Origin: Lumbricus terrestris
Taxonomy: Eukaryota > Annelida > Clitellata > Crassiclitellata > Lumbricidae
Direction: 5' to 3'
NCBI GenBank assembly: GCA_949752735.1
Contig: OX457044.1
Coordinates: 15,925,985-15,989,984, forward strand
DNA length: 64,000 nucleotides
Shown: positions 22,482 to 33,592 of the stretch, piece by piece
Numbering within the stretch: the first letter of the stretch is position 1
How the letters are laid out: every line of letters starts with the position of its first letter
Notes under the pieces: generated by a model
What the model saw: only the letters and a program-made list of their open reading frames with translations
The model's database searches: none
Told to the model about the DNA's origin: nothing
Program-made: the position numbers and the translations under genes

Positions 22482-23207
22482 TGTACAGGACAGCTGTTTC
22501 ATTCTTGTGACTTGATGCTCTTCAATTTTATATAAATATGATCTCTTTGGGTTAGATGTGGAATCTTCTGAAATGTTTCAGATTTGAAATTAAAATGACT
22601 GTAGGAGTGTAAGCCTATGAAGTTCCTGAATGCCAAATAACCTGAGAAGCCTGGGATATTGGATACGAAACCGTGAAAATAATGCATCATGGGATGCGGC
22701 TGCACTATGGAACCATAGTACGCTTTTGGAACTTTCCTCGGAGGATTAAGAGAACAATCAACTAGCCTAAGTCTTATTAAGAGAAACACATTAGCCTACT
22801 TTTATTGATCTGAAAAAGCCTAATTTTTGAAAGGTTGATCATAAACTTAATTAATTCGTCGACACTAAATTTGAAACTTCAAACCTTGCTTGAAGAATTC
22901 GCTGGAACTGGTGACGTCACTTTTCATCGAGCGGCAAACACGAAGTATTTTTGTGCCCAAGAGGAGCATGATAGGGGAAAAAGACTATAATATCGACAGA
23001 CGCCAAATGCCATAATAGAGAAATCTGAAGAAGGATTGCATTCGCAACAGGAAATGAGGCTATCACGAAGAGAAGATAACTACCTAGAGGGTTAAATGAA
23101 CAGAAATTTTAAGATACGGATTGAAATCAGTTTATTGCACGTTCAACTCTGGTTATACAAACATGAACGACTAAGTGCAGTACAAATGCAATTAGGATGA
23201 TAAAGTC
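22482..23207. other. Distal 5' flank of unit A
   Basis: This aligns with 34020-34510 (B), 42825-43640 in part (C) and 54340-54860 (D). It contains a palindromic TGACGTCA at 22912. No gene is seen. Confidence 0.5.
22912..22919. promoter_or_regulatory. CRE-like palindrome TGACGTCA, conserved in four units
   Basis: TGACGTCA within GGTGACGTCAC is kept at the equivalent point of units B (34450), C (43624) and D (54783). It is the consensus for CREB/ATF-type bZIP factors. It lies about 5 kb upstream of the zinc-finger frame on that gene's strand. A promoter role is inference only. Confidence 0.35.
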
Positions 23208-23571
23208 CAGGGGCGGGTCCAGGGGGGGTCAATCCGACCATGCGGATCTCATTTAGAAAATTCTTAATTTCTCAATAGCCATTTTGAGGTGGAAAGTTGA
23301 CGTGCCCCCCCCCCCCACATTACGGCATAGGCCTACCTTTACAAAAGTAGCCTAGTCTATGATGACTACAAAAAGAGATCATCAAATTTTTCGCGGATAA
23401 AATGGTATACTTTCCGGAAAATTGGCCAAACGACTAAAAAAGTCATTAGAGTTTTTGGCGGATAAAATGGTATATTTTCCGGCAAAATTGGCCAAACAAC
23501 TAAAAAACATTTTTCCTTGCACAAGACCGAAAAATTTGACCCACATTCGAAACGTTCTGGATCCGCCGCTG
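23208..23571. mobile_element. hAT-type MITE, 364 bp
   Basis: The ends CAGGGGCGGGTCCAG and CTGGATCCGCCGCTG are inverted. The flanks ATAAAGTC and ATAAAGTG match at 7 of 8 positions. An internal duplication of GCGGATAAAATGGTATA occurs at about 23394 and 23459. Confidence 0.8.
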
Positions 23572-23633
23572 ATAAAGTGACTTTTATTGAGTGTGGCGCA
23601 GAAGGCCTACGGTTCAGAAACCTTGACCATGAG

Positions 23634-23830
23634 CAGGGCCGGATAAAGAAATGTGGGGGCCCTGTTCGGGAAATTTTTTGCGGATCTCCAAAAATTCTGA
23701 CGACCTATTTTTAGTCGTTTGGTCGAAATTCTACAAATTTTCGGGAAAAAGTTTTTCTGGCATGTGTGGGCCCCAATGTGCATGGGCCCTGTTCGGCCGA
23801 ACATGTTGAACATGCCTTAATCCGGCCCTG
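23634..23830. mobile_element. hAT-type MITE, 197 bp
   Basis: The ends CAGGGCCGGATAAAG and TTAATCCGGCCCTG are inverted. The TSD ACCATGAG is exact at 23626-23633 and 23831-23838. Confidence 0.88.
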
Positions 23831-24136
23831 ACCATGAGAAAAGATGATAGGGCCTATAAAAAAGACTGGAGGAATTTGAAATATGGACATAAAGAGAAAA
23901 CGGAAAAGATCAGCTTGACAGAGCATAAAACAAACGAAGAAGTGCAGGGAATATTTGGAGAAGGGCGAACAATTAGCAAAACTACACGATTACTACATTT
24001 CATCCAGATTCGGTAGGGCCTAATTGGATCCGTCTAGCTCGTCTCCTCAACCATTTGAAAACTATTTCTCCTAATTGTGACCTGCTCAGCAATTCCAGTT
24101 TGAGCAACGAGCAAACAGTGTGAATTAGATCCTATC
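23831..24136. other. Junction between units A and B
   Basis: No gene is seen. Positions about 24045-24105 match the unit sequence AACTATTTCTCCTAATTGTG seen at 14715 and 27095, then break off into a LINE fragment. Confidence 0.45.
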
Positions 24137-24515
24137 CCCACTGCTCTCCTAAAAGACTGTGCCCCCGTCCTCATTCCTCTAATCACTAAAATTATCAATC
24201 TTTCACTCTCCACTGGCAATTTTCCAATGGTCTTCAAGCAATCTCTCGTCACTCCTCTTCTGAAAAAGCAAATCTTGACAAGGAAAACCTATCAAATTAC
24301 CGACCCATCTCCAACCTTTCTTTTCTATCGAAATTAACTGAGCGAATTGTCCTTTCCCGCCTAAACCAATGGTCTTCAAGCAATCTCTCGTCACTCCTCT
24401 TCTGAAAAAGGCAAATCTTGACAAGGAAAACCTATCAAATTACCGACCCATCTCCAACCTTTCTTTTCTATCGAAATTAACTGAGCGAATTGTCCTTTCC
24501 CGCCTAAACGATTAG
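24137..24515 (+). pseudogene. CR1/L2-like reverse transcriptase fragment with a 142-bp tandem duplication
   Basis: The plus-strand frame reads CELDPIPTALLKDC, then LSLSTGNFP, then TPLLKK, and in the second copy [17 protein letters not shown]. These are the N-terminal reverse transcriptase motifs of CR1/L2-clade LINEs. Positions 24224-24365 are repeated in tandem at 24366-24508, sharing CCAATGG at the joint. The first copy has lost one base after CTGAAAAA, breaking the frame; the second keeps the frame. Only about 125 codons remain, without the catalytic YADD, so it is dead. Confidence 0.75.
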
Positions 24516-25009
24516 GCCTACCTCTCTTCTAAAGTTCTAAAATAGATGTTCAATGCTTTATAAACGACTTTAGCTAGTTAACGTTTTGCAAACGTCGAGG
24601 GGCAGGCGTTATTTGTTCGTAGCCTACGAACAGAGGTTCCACGAAAATGTACCGTAGGTCCACGAGTGCAACAGAGAGAGGTCGAAAATACGATTTTTTG
24701 TGTACGTAGGTCTAATGCTGTATGGATGTGCCCGTAGCGGAAACTCACGTTCTTTTTTACCGACTGATGCCATTGTACATGGCTGACTAAACCTTTCCGC
24801 TTGTGTCATCATGTCATGGTGATCAACAAAGGCTCAAAGACCCTAATGTAAATTTTACACAAAACTGTAGACAACACATTTCCCGTCAAAACAAACTGAC
24901 CCGGCTGCTGCAAAGCTCTATATCTCTACCAGTCTGCTGTCCAAATTGTTGTCTTCGTCACAAACGATTTTCATTTCAACCAGAGACTCTAAGCAACTGA
25001 TTGGCTGGC

Positions 25010-25075
25010 TTACATATAGCAGTCTAAATAATAATAATATAAATACAAATAATAATTGAAATGGTAATGAATGAC
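25010..25075. other. Empty target site for the TAA-inserted LINE
   Basis: CATATAGCAGTCTAAATAATAATA joins directly to ATAATAATTGAAATGG, the two flanks that are separated by about 2.2 kb in unit A. Confidence 0.85.
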
Positions 25076-25192
25076 TAGTGATAACAAGAAGAGTGCCTGA
25101 TTAACGCATATATACGCCAGTGGTCCTCTGTGTATTACACCCACCATAGATAAAAATATCATAATTAAATTTCCTGTATAATATATATATAT

Positions 25193-25229
<37 letters not shown>

Positions 25230-25369
25230 GAAATATTTGTCGTCGCCGCTTCTATTGTGTGATCTGTCAGCTGCAAATGTCAAAGAGCGAGATTCAATTT
25301 CGTGGATTTGTCTATCATCCATCTTCATCGTCTGCTTTCGAGTATACGTCAAGACCACATGATCAAATT

Positions 25370-25890
25370 TTTAAGGACTAAATAACCTGCAGAGGACTAT
25401 GTGACCTGATGACCTAAGGATCAAATTACCAGTAGATTATATGACCAAATTATTTAAGAACCAAACGACCATACAATTTAATGGCCTAAGGATCAAATGA
25501 CCAGAGGAAGGATCATTTGACCATCGGAGCAGAGACCAAAGGACTACTTTTCCACAGGCCTTGCCTTAGACCTTAGTCCTTCCCGTACAGATCTGCAGTT
25601 TCTCCACTCCACTCTGTTGCCACAGGACCCTATGATAATGGGATCATAAAACCAGACAACCAGATGACAAATGGACCAGATGATCAGATGACCAAAGGTG
25701 CAGTAGTCCAGAGCACCAGATGAAAACATCCAGATGAAATAGACGGATAGACTAGACTAGACGACCAAATGACCAGAGGACAAAAGGACCAAATACCTAG
25801 ACGATCAAATGACCAGAGGACAAAAGGACCAAAGACCTAGACGATCAAATGACCAGAGGACAAAAGGACCAAAGACCTAGACGACCATAA
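25370..25890. repeat. Degenerate ACCAGATGACC repeat with a 40-bp triplication
   Basis: This corresponds to 10430-10900. Within it a 40-base unit ending GGACCAAAGACCTAG occurs three times (25761-25800, 25801-25840, 25841-25880); unit A has it once. Confidence 0.85.
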
Positions 25891-26179
25891 TATATAAAGC
25901 CATCTATCTGATCTAATCCAATCCTTCTTCTCCGATTGCTTTGACTTTCAATATTCTACTTTTTCGTCCCATTCAAACTGCCCGACTCCTCCTGAAAACG
26001 GATATTAACGTTCGCACGCGATAAACCTCGCGACTTATTACCCGCACCGAATCATTTACACAGCAAACTGAAGACGGACGGAGAGCGTGCGTGCACAGCC
26101 GTATACAAACACGCAAATCATATACAGGTATATACAGTTCATATCCTAAAATAGAGAACCTCGTGCATGGGGTATACAC

Positions 26180-28793
26180 GAGAAAACTAAATATATATAT
26201 ATAGGCCTATTCAACTAGAATGAAAAATATATATATTCATTTATGCATCTCTATATATATATATATACACTGGTGTGCATATTATGTTGAGATAAAAACG
26301 AATCAGCTGAATATGGAGACGTGCATCCGGTGTCAACTAAAAACCGGAAAGAAGGAGTAGGAGGAAAAGGTGGGCTGGAGAGATGGATGATCGATTGCAG
26401 TCGGTCCATACGATGAACGATTTATCGATTTCCACAAAAAAACTTACTTCCATCAGTTGGAGCAATATATATTCGACGAAGCAGACGCTGGCACTAAAGG
26501 TCACGACCCAGAAGTCAGTCGATTATTAATAATTCATAAACATTGAAATTGACATTGCAGAAAATGTTATGCCAACAGCTACGCAGGGCATGACAAAGGC
26601 TTGCCCAAAAGGGATAAGAGCTGCTTAATTAACTAACTGATCATAATTATTAGAAGCAGTAGGATGCTACAAAAACACATTCATCCATGCACCAAATATA
26701 CATTAGTTTCAATGTAAAGTATAGGAACAGCGAAACCAAATTATGAGAAATATAATCCGAATTCAGTCTAACACTTATAGCACAAAAACAACAACACTAA
26801 CACAAGCATACAACATGTTCCGATCTGGCCATCGAACGGTGAGAGTCGTTGTACAAATTTGCCTGGTATCTGAATTATCTGGTAAAATGCAAATTTATGG
26901 TAATCTCTAAGTTTCTTAAAGTAGCTATAAAAAGAGAAGGTAGTAATTTTCATTAAACCTGAACCTAGAAATGGAAATTAAACACTTGATAGTAGAATCG
27001 AATTTCAACAGGCATATATGCACAACTTTAAACATCAGTGATTAGTAGGCCTGATCTTTAAATTAATTGTATGCAATTGTTTGGCACTAATTGCAAACTA
27101 TTTCTCCTAATTGTGACCTGGTCAGCAATTCAGGACCTTCATAAGCAACGAGGATAAGTCGATTAAAAAAATCAGGTGTCAAACGCCGTCAAAATTAATT
27201 AGGTGGCTTTTAGGCTTAATTGTCGCAATGGCATCTTGCACACTCAAAATATGGCTTCGATAGGGAATATGTAGCCTATATGTAGGCTATCTCTGGAATT
27301 GTTCCACTCAACCTTAAACCGTGTTTGAACATCATTTTATGATTTCCTTTTAAATTGAACTCAGTTTAAATTTTTATGTTTATTTAAATAATTGTGGTTT
27401 ACTAGCCTTGAGGGCGATGGTAGTAAGACAGCAAACCACTAGCCTTTGCTGGCCCCTTTTGCAAAGAACCTATAGTGTCCCATGATTGTATCAATAGATT
27501 TTTTATGTGCAATGAACAACTGCATTTATTCATTCAAACTACATGCAGTGCCTAAGGTGTGGCAGCTGGTTGTGCTGGTGCTGCTGATGTTGCGATCATT
27601 TGGTGTAAATATACACTCGTTACAAGTATTAGACATTGTGGAAGGAACATCTCCATCAAAACCCTTTTCCTTCTCGGTTAAAGCAATTCATCGATCGTCT
27701 TTCGAGAGCTCGTTCGACCCCCTCCCCAACCCACAACGTACCTTGATTCTCGCAAGCAGAGAAGACTACATCAAACGCTGTATGACACATGTGCCCGCTG
27801 ATGTCGTTTTCAATCTAGCTTGTCATCACAAGTATAAGTACTAACGAATTTTTTAAAAAAACATTAGATCGTCTAAATTGTGATTATAAGGCACATATAG
27901 AAAGAAGTACACAATCAATTTTTCATGACATCTCAACCTTACAGTCTCATAAACGCAACTGCTGAGCACGTGTGCTGAAATAGTTATCCAAGTACTTAAT
28001 GATCACAAAATGGCCACATGTCCACTAATCTCGATTGATTGAAAGTCAAACAAAATCATCATTCATCAATGTATAAAAATGTCAGCATTGTAATGTACCG
28101 GAAAGAGCAAATCAAAAGCTAAAGACACATGCATAAAAACCTAATCAAACTAAAAATGTCAAACGCAAACAAGTACTGTGTACTTAATCCTACAGGATAA
28201 TTATGGTCACATGTGTTTCATTAAGGTTGCTGGTTTTCAAAACAAAATTTATAAGCCATATCTGGTACTATTTTAGTTGGAGACATACATTATTCTTCTG
28301 GAATTAACATGTTTCTTTTTGAATATATTTTATATTTTTCAGGGATATGGTCATAATATTTATTATTTTCATAAGATTTTTCCGTGAAATAAACCTGGGT
28401 TATTTTTCTGATGCGAAACTGTAAGTTTTGGACCGTTTGGAGGAATTTGACCATGTTAGACTTCTTCGATCATTTTAGAGATGTTATCGAGAATCAAACT
28501 AAGCCGACTAAAACTGAAAAGTAATTGTTACAAACTTTTGTTTGTTGATTTTGCAAATAACGCTGAAATTATACGAATAAAATAAAACAACCCAGGAAAT
28601 AGTTACACAAGGGCATACTTGAATGGTTTTTCACTCATGATGCGACATTTCCACGCATGCGTCATTCAATGCATTTGTTAATCATCTGTACCTCAAACTA
28701 TTGATTGTGCATGAATTCAATCTTTGTCTTTTTTATGAATAAAATTATCTCATTGGAAGTCGTTTGGCCAATGCTGTAACAATCCCCCACAAA
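26180..28793. other. Non-coding part of unit B
   Basis: This aligns with 11170-11486, 12000-12119 and 14227-16420 of unit A. It carries (TA)n runs at 26190-26205 and 26251-26266. Short ORFs such as 27482-27844 are not preserved across units. Confidence 0.5.
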
Positions 28794-28938
28794 CATAGGT
28801 GCAATCACGTCCTAAAAGTTGGGGGGGACCAAAATGAATCACGTCCTAAAAGTTGGGGACCATAATAATACAGTTAGGGGACCACTAAAAAGTTGGAAGG
28901 ACGCTTCCCGTGGGTCCCATAGGGTGGTTGCACCTATG
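28794..28938. mobile_element. 145-bp MITE (unit B copy)
   Basis: The ends CATAGGTGCAA and TTGCACCTATG are inverted. The TSDs CCCACAAA and TCCACAAA match at 7 of 8. Unit A is empty here (near 16415), and unit D carries the same insertion at 50337-50481. Confidence 0.85.
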
Positions 28939-29390
28939 TCCACAAAATAATGCCATCTCAATATTAAGTTTAGGCATACAGTAGCGTATATAGGCCTATA
29001 TATGGAATCCGTGATATCTCACTTTGAATGACATTACTCTCACAGCAGATGGAATGTTTACATTTTCCTCTTATTTTGCTTCAAATAACTTTTGGGCAGG
29101 GAGTGCTTGGATTTTTCAGCGTGCTTCTTGCTGAATATTATGCAGAACAAAAAATCACATCAGTATGTTTATTGGCAGAGTGGCACTGGAAAAGTATAGA
29201 TTCCAATACTAACTTCACGATCGGACGATTTGGAAAATGCTCTTCTCCTGCATGGATTCTTATGTGAAATTTGGATGCTTCCCGGAGTGATGTCTTTTGT
29301 GGCTTCTCAAATTAGAAAGGCTTGAGAATGTTTTCTGACAAACTTGACAAATGCATTATTTATATCCTGCATGTGTTCTTAAATGATTCT

Positions 29391-30941
29391 TTAGATGACT
29401 GCTATGTCGATAGAGCGTCTCACATAAGTGACATACAAATGTAGATACGGTTTCTCTCCTGTATGAATTTTCAGATGACCACGAAGTCCGTGAGATCTGG
29501 AAAACCATTTTTGGCATTCAGGGCATTGATAGGGTTTCTCTTTTGTGTGAATTTTTAGATGAGAACGCAGACCATAAGAATGGGAAAACCATTTTTGGCA
29601 CTGTGGGCATTCGTAGGTTTTTTCTCCTGTATGAATTCTGCTGTGAGTCTTTAAAAATGAAGGGTGTGCGAACGCTTTAGGACATAACTGGCACAGATGA
29701 GGCTTCTCTCCAGTATGGATTCTAAGGTGATATTTTAGGTTTCCGCATTGGGTAAAACTTCGTCTACATAAGTGGCATTGACATGGCTTCTCCCCAGTAT
29801 GAGATCTCATGTGAGTTTGTAGCGCACTAGGTTTTGAAAATGTTATGTAACATAACTGGCACAGAACGGGTTTCTCTCTTGTATGGGTTCGAACATGCCT
29901 TTGCAGACTAGAAGAACAAGAAAATCTGTTTCGACATATGTCGCATTGAAATGGCTTCTCTCCTGTATGTGTTCGAACATGCATTTGCAGACTAGAAGAT
30001 TGAGAAAATCTTTTTTGACATGAGTCGCATTGAAATGGTTTCTCTCCCGTGTGGGTTCTCATGTGAACCCTAAGAGAAGAATTATGTGAAAATGTTTTCA
30101 GGCATAACTGACATCGAAATGGCCTGTCACCAGTATGGATTACAAGATGAACCTTTAAAGCACTAGAATGAACAAATTTTTTCTTACATACCTGACACTG
30201 AAATGGTTTCTCTCCAGTATGTGTTCTCCTATGACGCTGCAGGTGTGAGAGTTGTCTAAATACTTTCTCACATAATGTACATCTATATGGTTTCTCTCCA
30301 GTATGGGTTCGCACATGCCTTTGTAGACTAGAGGCAAGAGAAAATTTGTTTCCGCATATATCACATTGAAATGGTTTCTCTCCAGTATGAGTTCTCTTAT
30401 GACGCTGCAGGTGTGAGAGTTGTCCAAATACTTTCTCACATAATTGACATCTATATGGCTTCTCTCCAGTATGGGTTCGAACATGTTTTTCCAGACTAGA
30501 ATCAAGAGAAAATACGTTTCCGCATATATCACATTGAAATGGTTTCTCTCCAGTATGAGTTCTCTTATGACGCTGCAGGTGTGAGAGTTGTCTAAATACT
30601 TTCTCACATAATTTACATTTATGTGGTTTCTCTCCAGTATGGCTTCTGAGATGAGTTTGTAGATTGCGTGACTGTGAAAATCGTTTTCGACACAAAAGGC
30701 ATTCAAATGGCTTATCTAAAATGTGAGTTCTGGTATGTGTCCTCAGACTTTGAGAGAACGAGAACGTTTTTTGGCAATGCAGGCAAACATAAGGCTTTTC
30801 TCCAGTGTGAATTCTCATGTGCTCTTTTAAAAACCCTGCGTTCTTAAACAGTTTCTGGCATAATTCGCATTCGTTCTTCTTTTCCTTGGAGCAGTTTCGC
30901 TTCATTCTCTTCATTTCCCTCGTTCGACTATTGGACATCAC
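29391..30941 (-). CDS. C2H2 zinc-finger protein, unit B copy, 17 fingers
   Basis: This is the longest and most complete-looking copy (516 codons) and probably a nuclear DNA-binding protein. It starts [16 protein letters not shown], a short basic leader, and then has 17 consecutive C2H2 fingers from CELC (25-28) onward with TGEKP linkers. Fingers 4-8 include a duplicated two-finger block of 56 residues (109-164 repeated at 165-220, half again at 221-248), which explains the excess over unit C. An 8-base insertion CAAATGTA at 29436-29443 shifts the frame inside finger 18, so the protein ends in about 20 unrelated residues. Even without it, the shared TAA at 29356-29358 would remove the terminal finger. 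No KRAB, SCAN, BTB or SET domain is encoded next to the fingers. An upstream exon cannot be excluded. The 183-residue overlapping ORF at 30155-30706 is a shadow frame. Confidence 0.85.
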   Translation of the reverse strand: MMSNSRTREMKRMKRNCSKEKKNECELCQKLFKNAGFLKEHMRIHTGEKPYVCLHCQKTFSFSQSLRTHTRTHILDKPFECLLCRKRFSQSRNLQTHLRSHTGEKPHKCKLCEKVFRQLSHLQRHKRTHTGEKPFQCDICGNVFSLDSSLEKHVRTHTGEKPYRCQLCEKVFGQLSHLQRHKRTHTGEKPFQCDICGNKFSLASSLQRHVRTHTGEKPYRCTLCEKVFRQLSHLQRHRRTHTGEKPFQCQVCKKKFVHSSALKVHLVIHTGDRPFRCQLCLKTFSHNSSLRVHMRTHTGEKPFQCDSCQKRFSQSSSLQMHVRTHTGEKPFQCDICRNRFSCSSSLQRHVRTHTREKPVLCQLCYITFSKPSALQTHMRSHTGEKPCQCHLCRRSFTQCGNLKYHLRIHTGEKPHLCQLCPKAFAHPSFLKTHSRIHTGEKTYECPQCQKWFSHSYGLRSHLKIHTKEKPYQCPECQKWFSRSHGLRGHLKIHTGEKPYLHLYVTYVRRSIDIAVI

Positions 30942-32339
30942 AAAAGATTATTATAACTTAAGATTATGTGTCATGTATAATTTCCCACAAAAGTAGAATA
31001 GAAAATAATGAGTATCCTGTAAGTTCCTGTAGATTGCATTGATTCAAAGGCCTTAATTGACGGTTGCATGCTTTCTCCAGTGTGTAATGATCTGAAATAA
31101 CAATAACTTCACTAGTTGCAAAAAACTTAAAGCAATACATTTCTTTATTTATATTTCAGTTACACCAATGACGTATCCAGAAACTTCACGAGAGTGGCCA
31201 AGTGGGAGGGGATCAAGGTGTGCAGGTGGAAAGCGTTTGGGGAGTGGGTGTGCTCTGCCTCAAGCAGAAACTTTTGGAAATTTCAACATTGCAATGGCAG
31301 CATTTTGTCATCTTAAAATCCTTGCTGTACTTTGTACTTTTCCAGTGCTGGCAAGAGTGGTCTAAAATTTCAATAAATATACTTTACAATAATAACCATT
31401 TCTTTTTAAGTTTCAACATTATAATGTTGCCATTCTATGACATCTTTACAAACTTATTCTGTTATTCCAGTGCTATAAAAAGAGTGATTATTTCAATAAA
31501 TATAATTGTAATTACGATTAGACATATAACTTCTTTATGTAACATCTTCAGCAACTCAGCTTTGCTGCTGCTTGACTATTTTAATGAATAACTACAGACG
31601 GGAGTATCCCTATAACCACATGCCTATAAGCTTACTTTGTCCTATAACCACATTCCTATAAGCTTACTTTGTTCTATAACCACATGCCTATAAGCTTACT
31701 TTGTTCTATAACCACATGCCTATAAGCTTACTTTGTTCTATAACCACATGCCTATAAGCTTACTTTGTAGCATTGGAATCTGCCTATCCCTGCAGCACGA
31801 GATGGACCTGAATTGCTTACCAGGACACAATTAGCAAGAAATTTTTACAAGGTACACAAACCAAGCAAAAACTGCCAAACCACCAACATTGGAAAGCCAC
31901 GTACATGTAGTAGGATAATGATGTGGCATTACTAAGCGTTCAAAGAACAAAACATTTTGAAATTCGAGTCAAACAATTCAAAGGTAGCACTGGAGAGAAA
32001 GTATCTAATTGCATAAAAATAGCATTTCGCAAATTTTATTGACATTAAGTTATTCCCTTTATGAAAATCGAAGCATTATATAAGATAATAGTACATAATA
32101 ACATGATCATAATCATAATACACCGTGGTTTAATAAAAAGTAAGCCAAACTGCTTTTCGTATATCTTTAATGTCTGATGATTAATCATACTAAAGTTTTC
32201 CCCAATATTTAGAGAATTGAACCAACAGGACACAATATGAATACAACATAGCATGTCATAAATTTGAACGGGTAGAAAGATATGAATCTTTCTACATCAA
32301 AATCTGTACCTACAGTATCTTAGGACAGCATCCAATGCC
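30942..32339. other. Non-coding 5' flank of the unit B zinc-finger gene
   Basis: This aligns with 18130-18860 and 20766-21290 in unit A. No gene is seen. It includes a 32-bp tandem array, listed separately. Confidence 0.5.
31611..31768. repeat. 32-bp tandem repeat, five units
   Basis: The unit TATAACCACATGCCTATAAG plus CTTACTTTGTTC is repeated five times with single-base changes. Unit D has two units (52888-52949) and unit A one (about 18812-18843). Confidence 0.9.
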
Positions 32340-32494
32340 CACACTAACTCTCATCCTGACCTAACCGAAAATTACGATGTATAACCAAACGCCTCACCTG
32401 AATATAACCGACACTCAATATGCCTAACCTGACAATAACCGACACTCACGATGCCAAATCTGACCCTAACCGACACTCACGATGCCTAACCTGA
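32340..32494. repeat. CCTAACCGACACTCACGATG minisatellite, left part
   Basis: This is the same array as 21290-21560. It is split by the hAT insertion at 32503-33592 and resumes at about 33600-33690. Confidence 0.82.
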
Positions 32495-32639
32495 GCCTAA
32501 CCCAGTGATTCCCAACCTTTTTTGGCTTGCGGCGCACTAAGAAAGAACAAAAAATTTCGCGGCACACTCAATATTAGGCCTATACCATTTTTATCTATTT
32601 GTCACTATTATTTAGTAATAGTCTAATTTTAATGTTCTT

Positions 32640-33420
32640 ATTGTCCAATAATACTTTAGTGAGTCTAGTCAGTCAGCAGATCAAATTGAAACGAGGCTCC
32701 AGAGACGACAATCATAGGCTACTCGCCAGTGGCGTAGCCAATGGGATTTCGGGGGTTAAACCCCTCCCATTGGCCTAGGAAAAAGTTTTTTTAAAGGCTA
32801 TTTATCCACTTAAATAAGAAAAAACAAAACAATTGTTTGTAATAACAATTGCTTTTCTTACTTTATTCCATTTGCTAATTTATTCCCTTTTTATTTACTG
32901 TAATACTGTTGGGTTGGTTTCAGCAAGGGTATCCGGCCAGGCAAAAAAGCCCTCCGCTCCATGAAAAATTCCTGGCTACGCCACTGCTACTCGCATTTCA
33001 TCGTTGATTCTAAGAAGTCTCTCTTTTCACACTTGATTTCAGTTAAAGCTGAAAATCTAAATTCACAAAACCACAAAGATGCAAATGGTAAAAGAATTTC
33101 ACTGCTCTTGAACTGACAGAAGGATAGGCCTATGATTTCTGGATGGAAAGCCAAACCTCATCCAAACTCTTTTAGGACTGATAAAATTTGTCATTTCGTA
33201 AATCAATGAGCTGTTCTTCATCCTCGGTTGTAAGATTTGTTGTTTCGCCAATTGCAAATGGGCTGATTGATTAAACAGTATAAATTGGAAGTAATGCCGT
33301 ACTGCTGGTTGTAGGTTTATCAATGAATTTAGTATTTCAAGCGCAATTTTCTTCTTGGACTGAGATTCATTGACCATGGGAAACAATCAAGACTTATTTG
33401 GAAATCTTAACCTGCTACAT
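32640..33420 (-). pseudogene. hAT transposase relic (dimerisation region)
   Basis: On the minus strand, frames joined across shifts read SPFAIGETTNLTTEDEEQLI, then DLRNDKFYQS, then SLDEVWLSIQ, then PFASLWFCEFRFSALTEIK. This is the C-terminal segment of hAT transposases of the GTF2I-repeat/ZBED-like type, where the usual sequence is close to FxSTYLCExxFSxLTxIK. Several stops and frameshifts are present, and the 260-bp MITE at 32727-32986 cuts the last part. It is non-functional. Family identification rests on motif recognition. Confidence 0.68.
32727..32986. mobile_element. hAT-type MITE, 260 bp, nested
   Basis: The ends CAGTGGCGTAGCCA and TGGCTACGCCACTG are inverted. The TSD CTACTCGC is exact at 32719-32726 and 32987-32994. 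Confidence 0.92.
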
Positions 33421-33592
33421 TGTGAGAGATTTAGACCAGCTGACTTAAGTTTTGATATTGCAGTGATGATGTTTTAGGATGTTTTGTTTGGAATCATTAT
33501 TAATTAATAACATATTTGATTTTTCCCACGGCACACCTGCAAAAGTCTCGCGGCACACTAGTGTGCCGCGGCACACCGGTTGGGAATCACTG

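Larger units (their letters stand above)
7380..23100. repeat. Segmental duplication unit A of the zinc-finger array
   Basis: The flank at 7410-7870 is nearly identical to 24565-25030, and 10085-12119 to 25030-26620. Positions 14227-18860 match 26630-31790, and 20766-22960 match 31790-34510. The unit is longer than its paralogues because it holds extra insertions at 7969-10084, 11487-11993, 12120-14218, 18862-20765 and 21863-22473. The only host gene in it is the zinc-finger gene at 16815-17849. The exact right boundary is not resolved. Confidence 0.8.
32503..33592. mobile_element. Decayed autonomous hAT element, 1090 bp, with nested MITE
   Basis: The ends CAGTGATTCCCAACC and GGTTGGGAATCACTG are inverted, the classic hAT terminus. 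The flanks GCCTAACC (32495-32502) and GCCAAACC (33593-33600) match at 7 of 8. The element landed inside the minisatellite and carries a hAT transposase relic on the minus strand. Confidence 0.88.

Noticed and set aside
29028..29267. 79-residue ORF identical in units B and D
   Set aside because: Identity reflects recent duplication or recombination of the flank; unit A has it broken by substitutions and no codon-level conservation is seen.
31611..31768. CRISPR-like array
   Set aside because: The 32-bp units are directly tandem with no spacers and the genome is eukaryotic.
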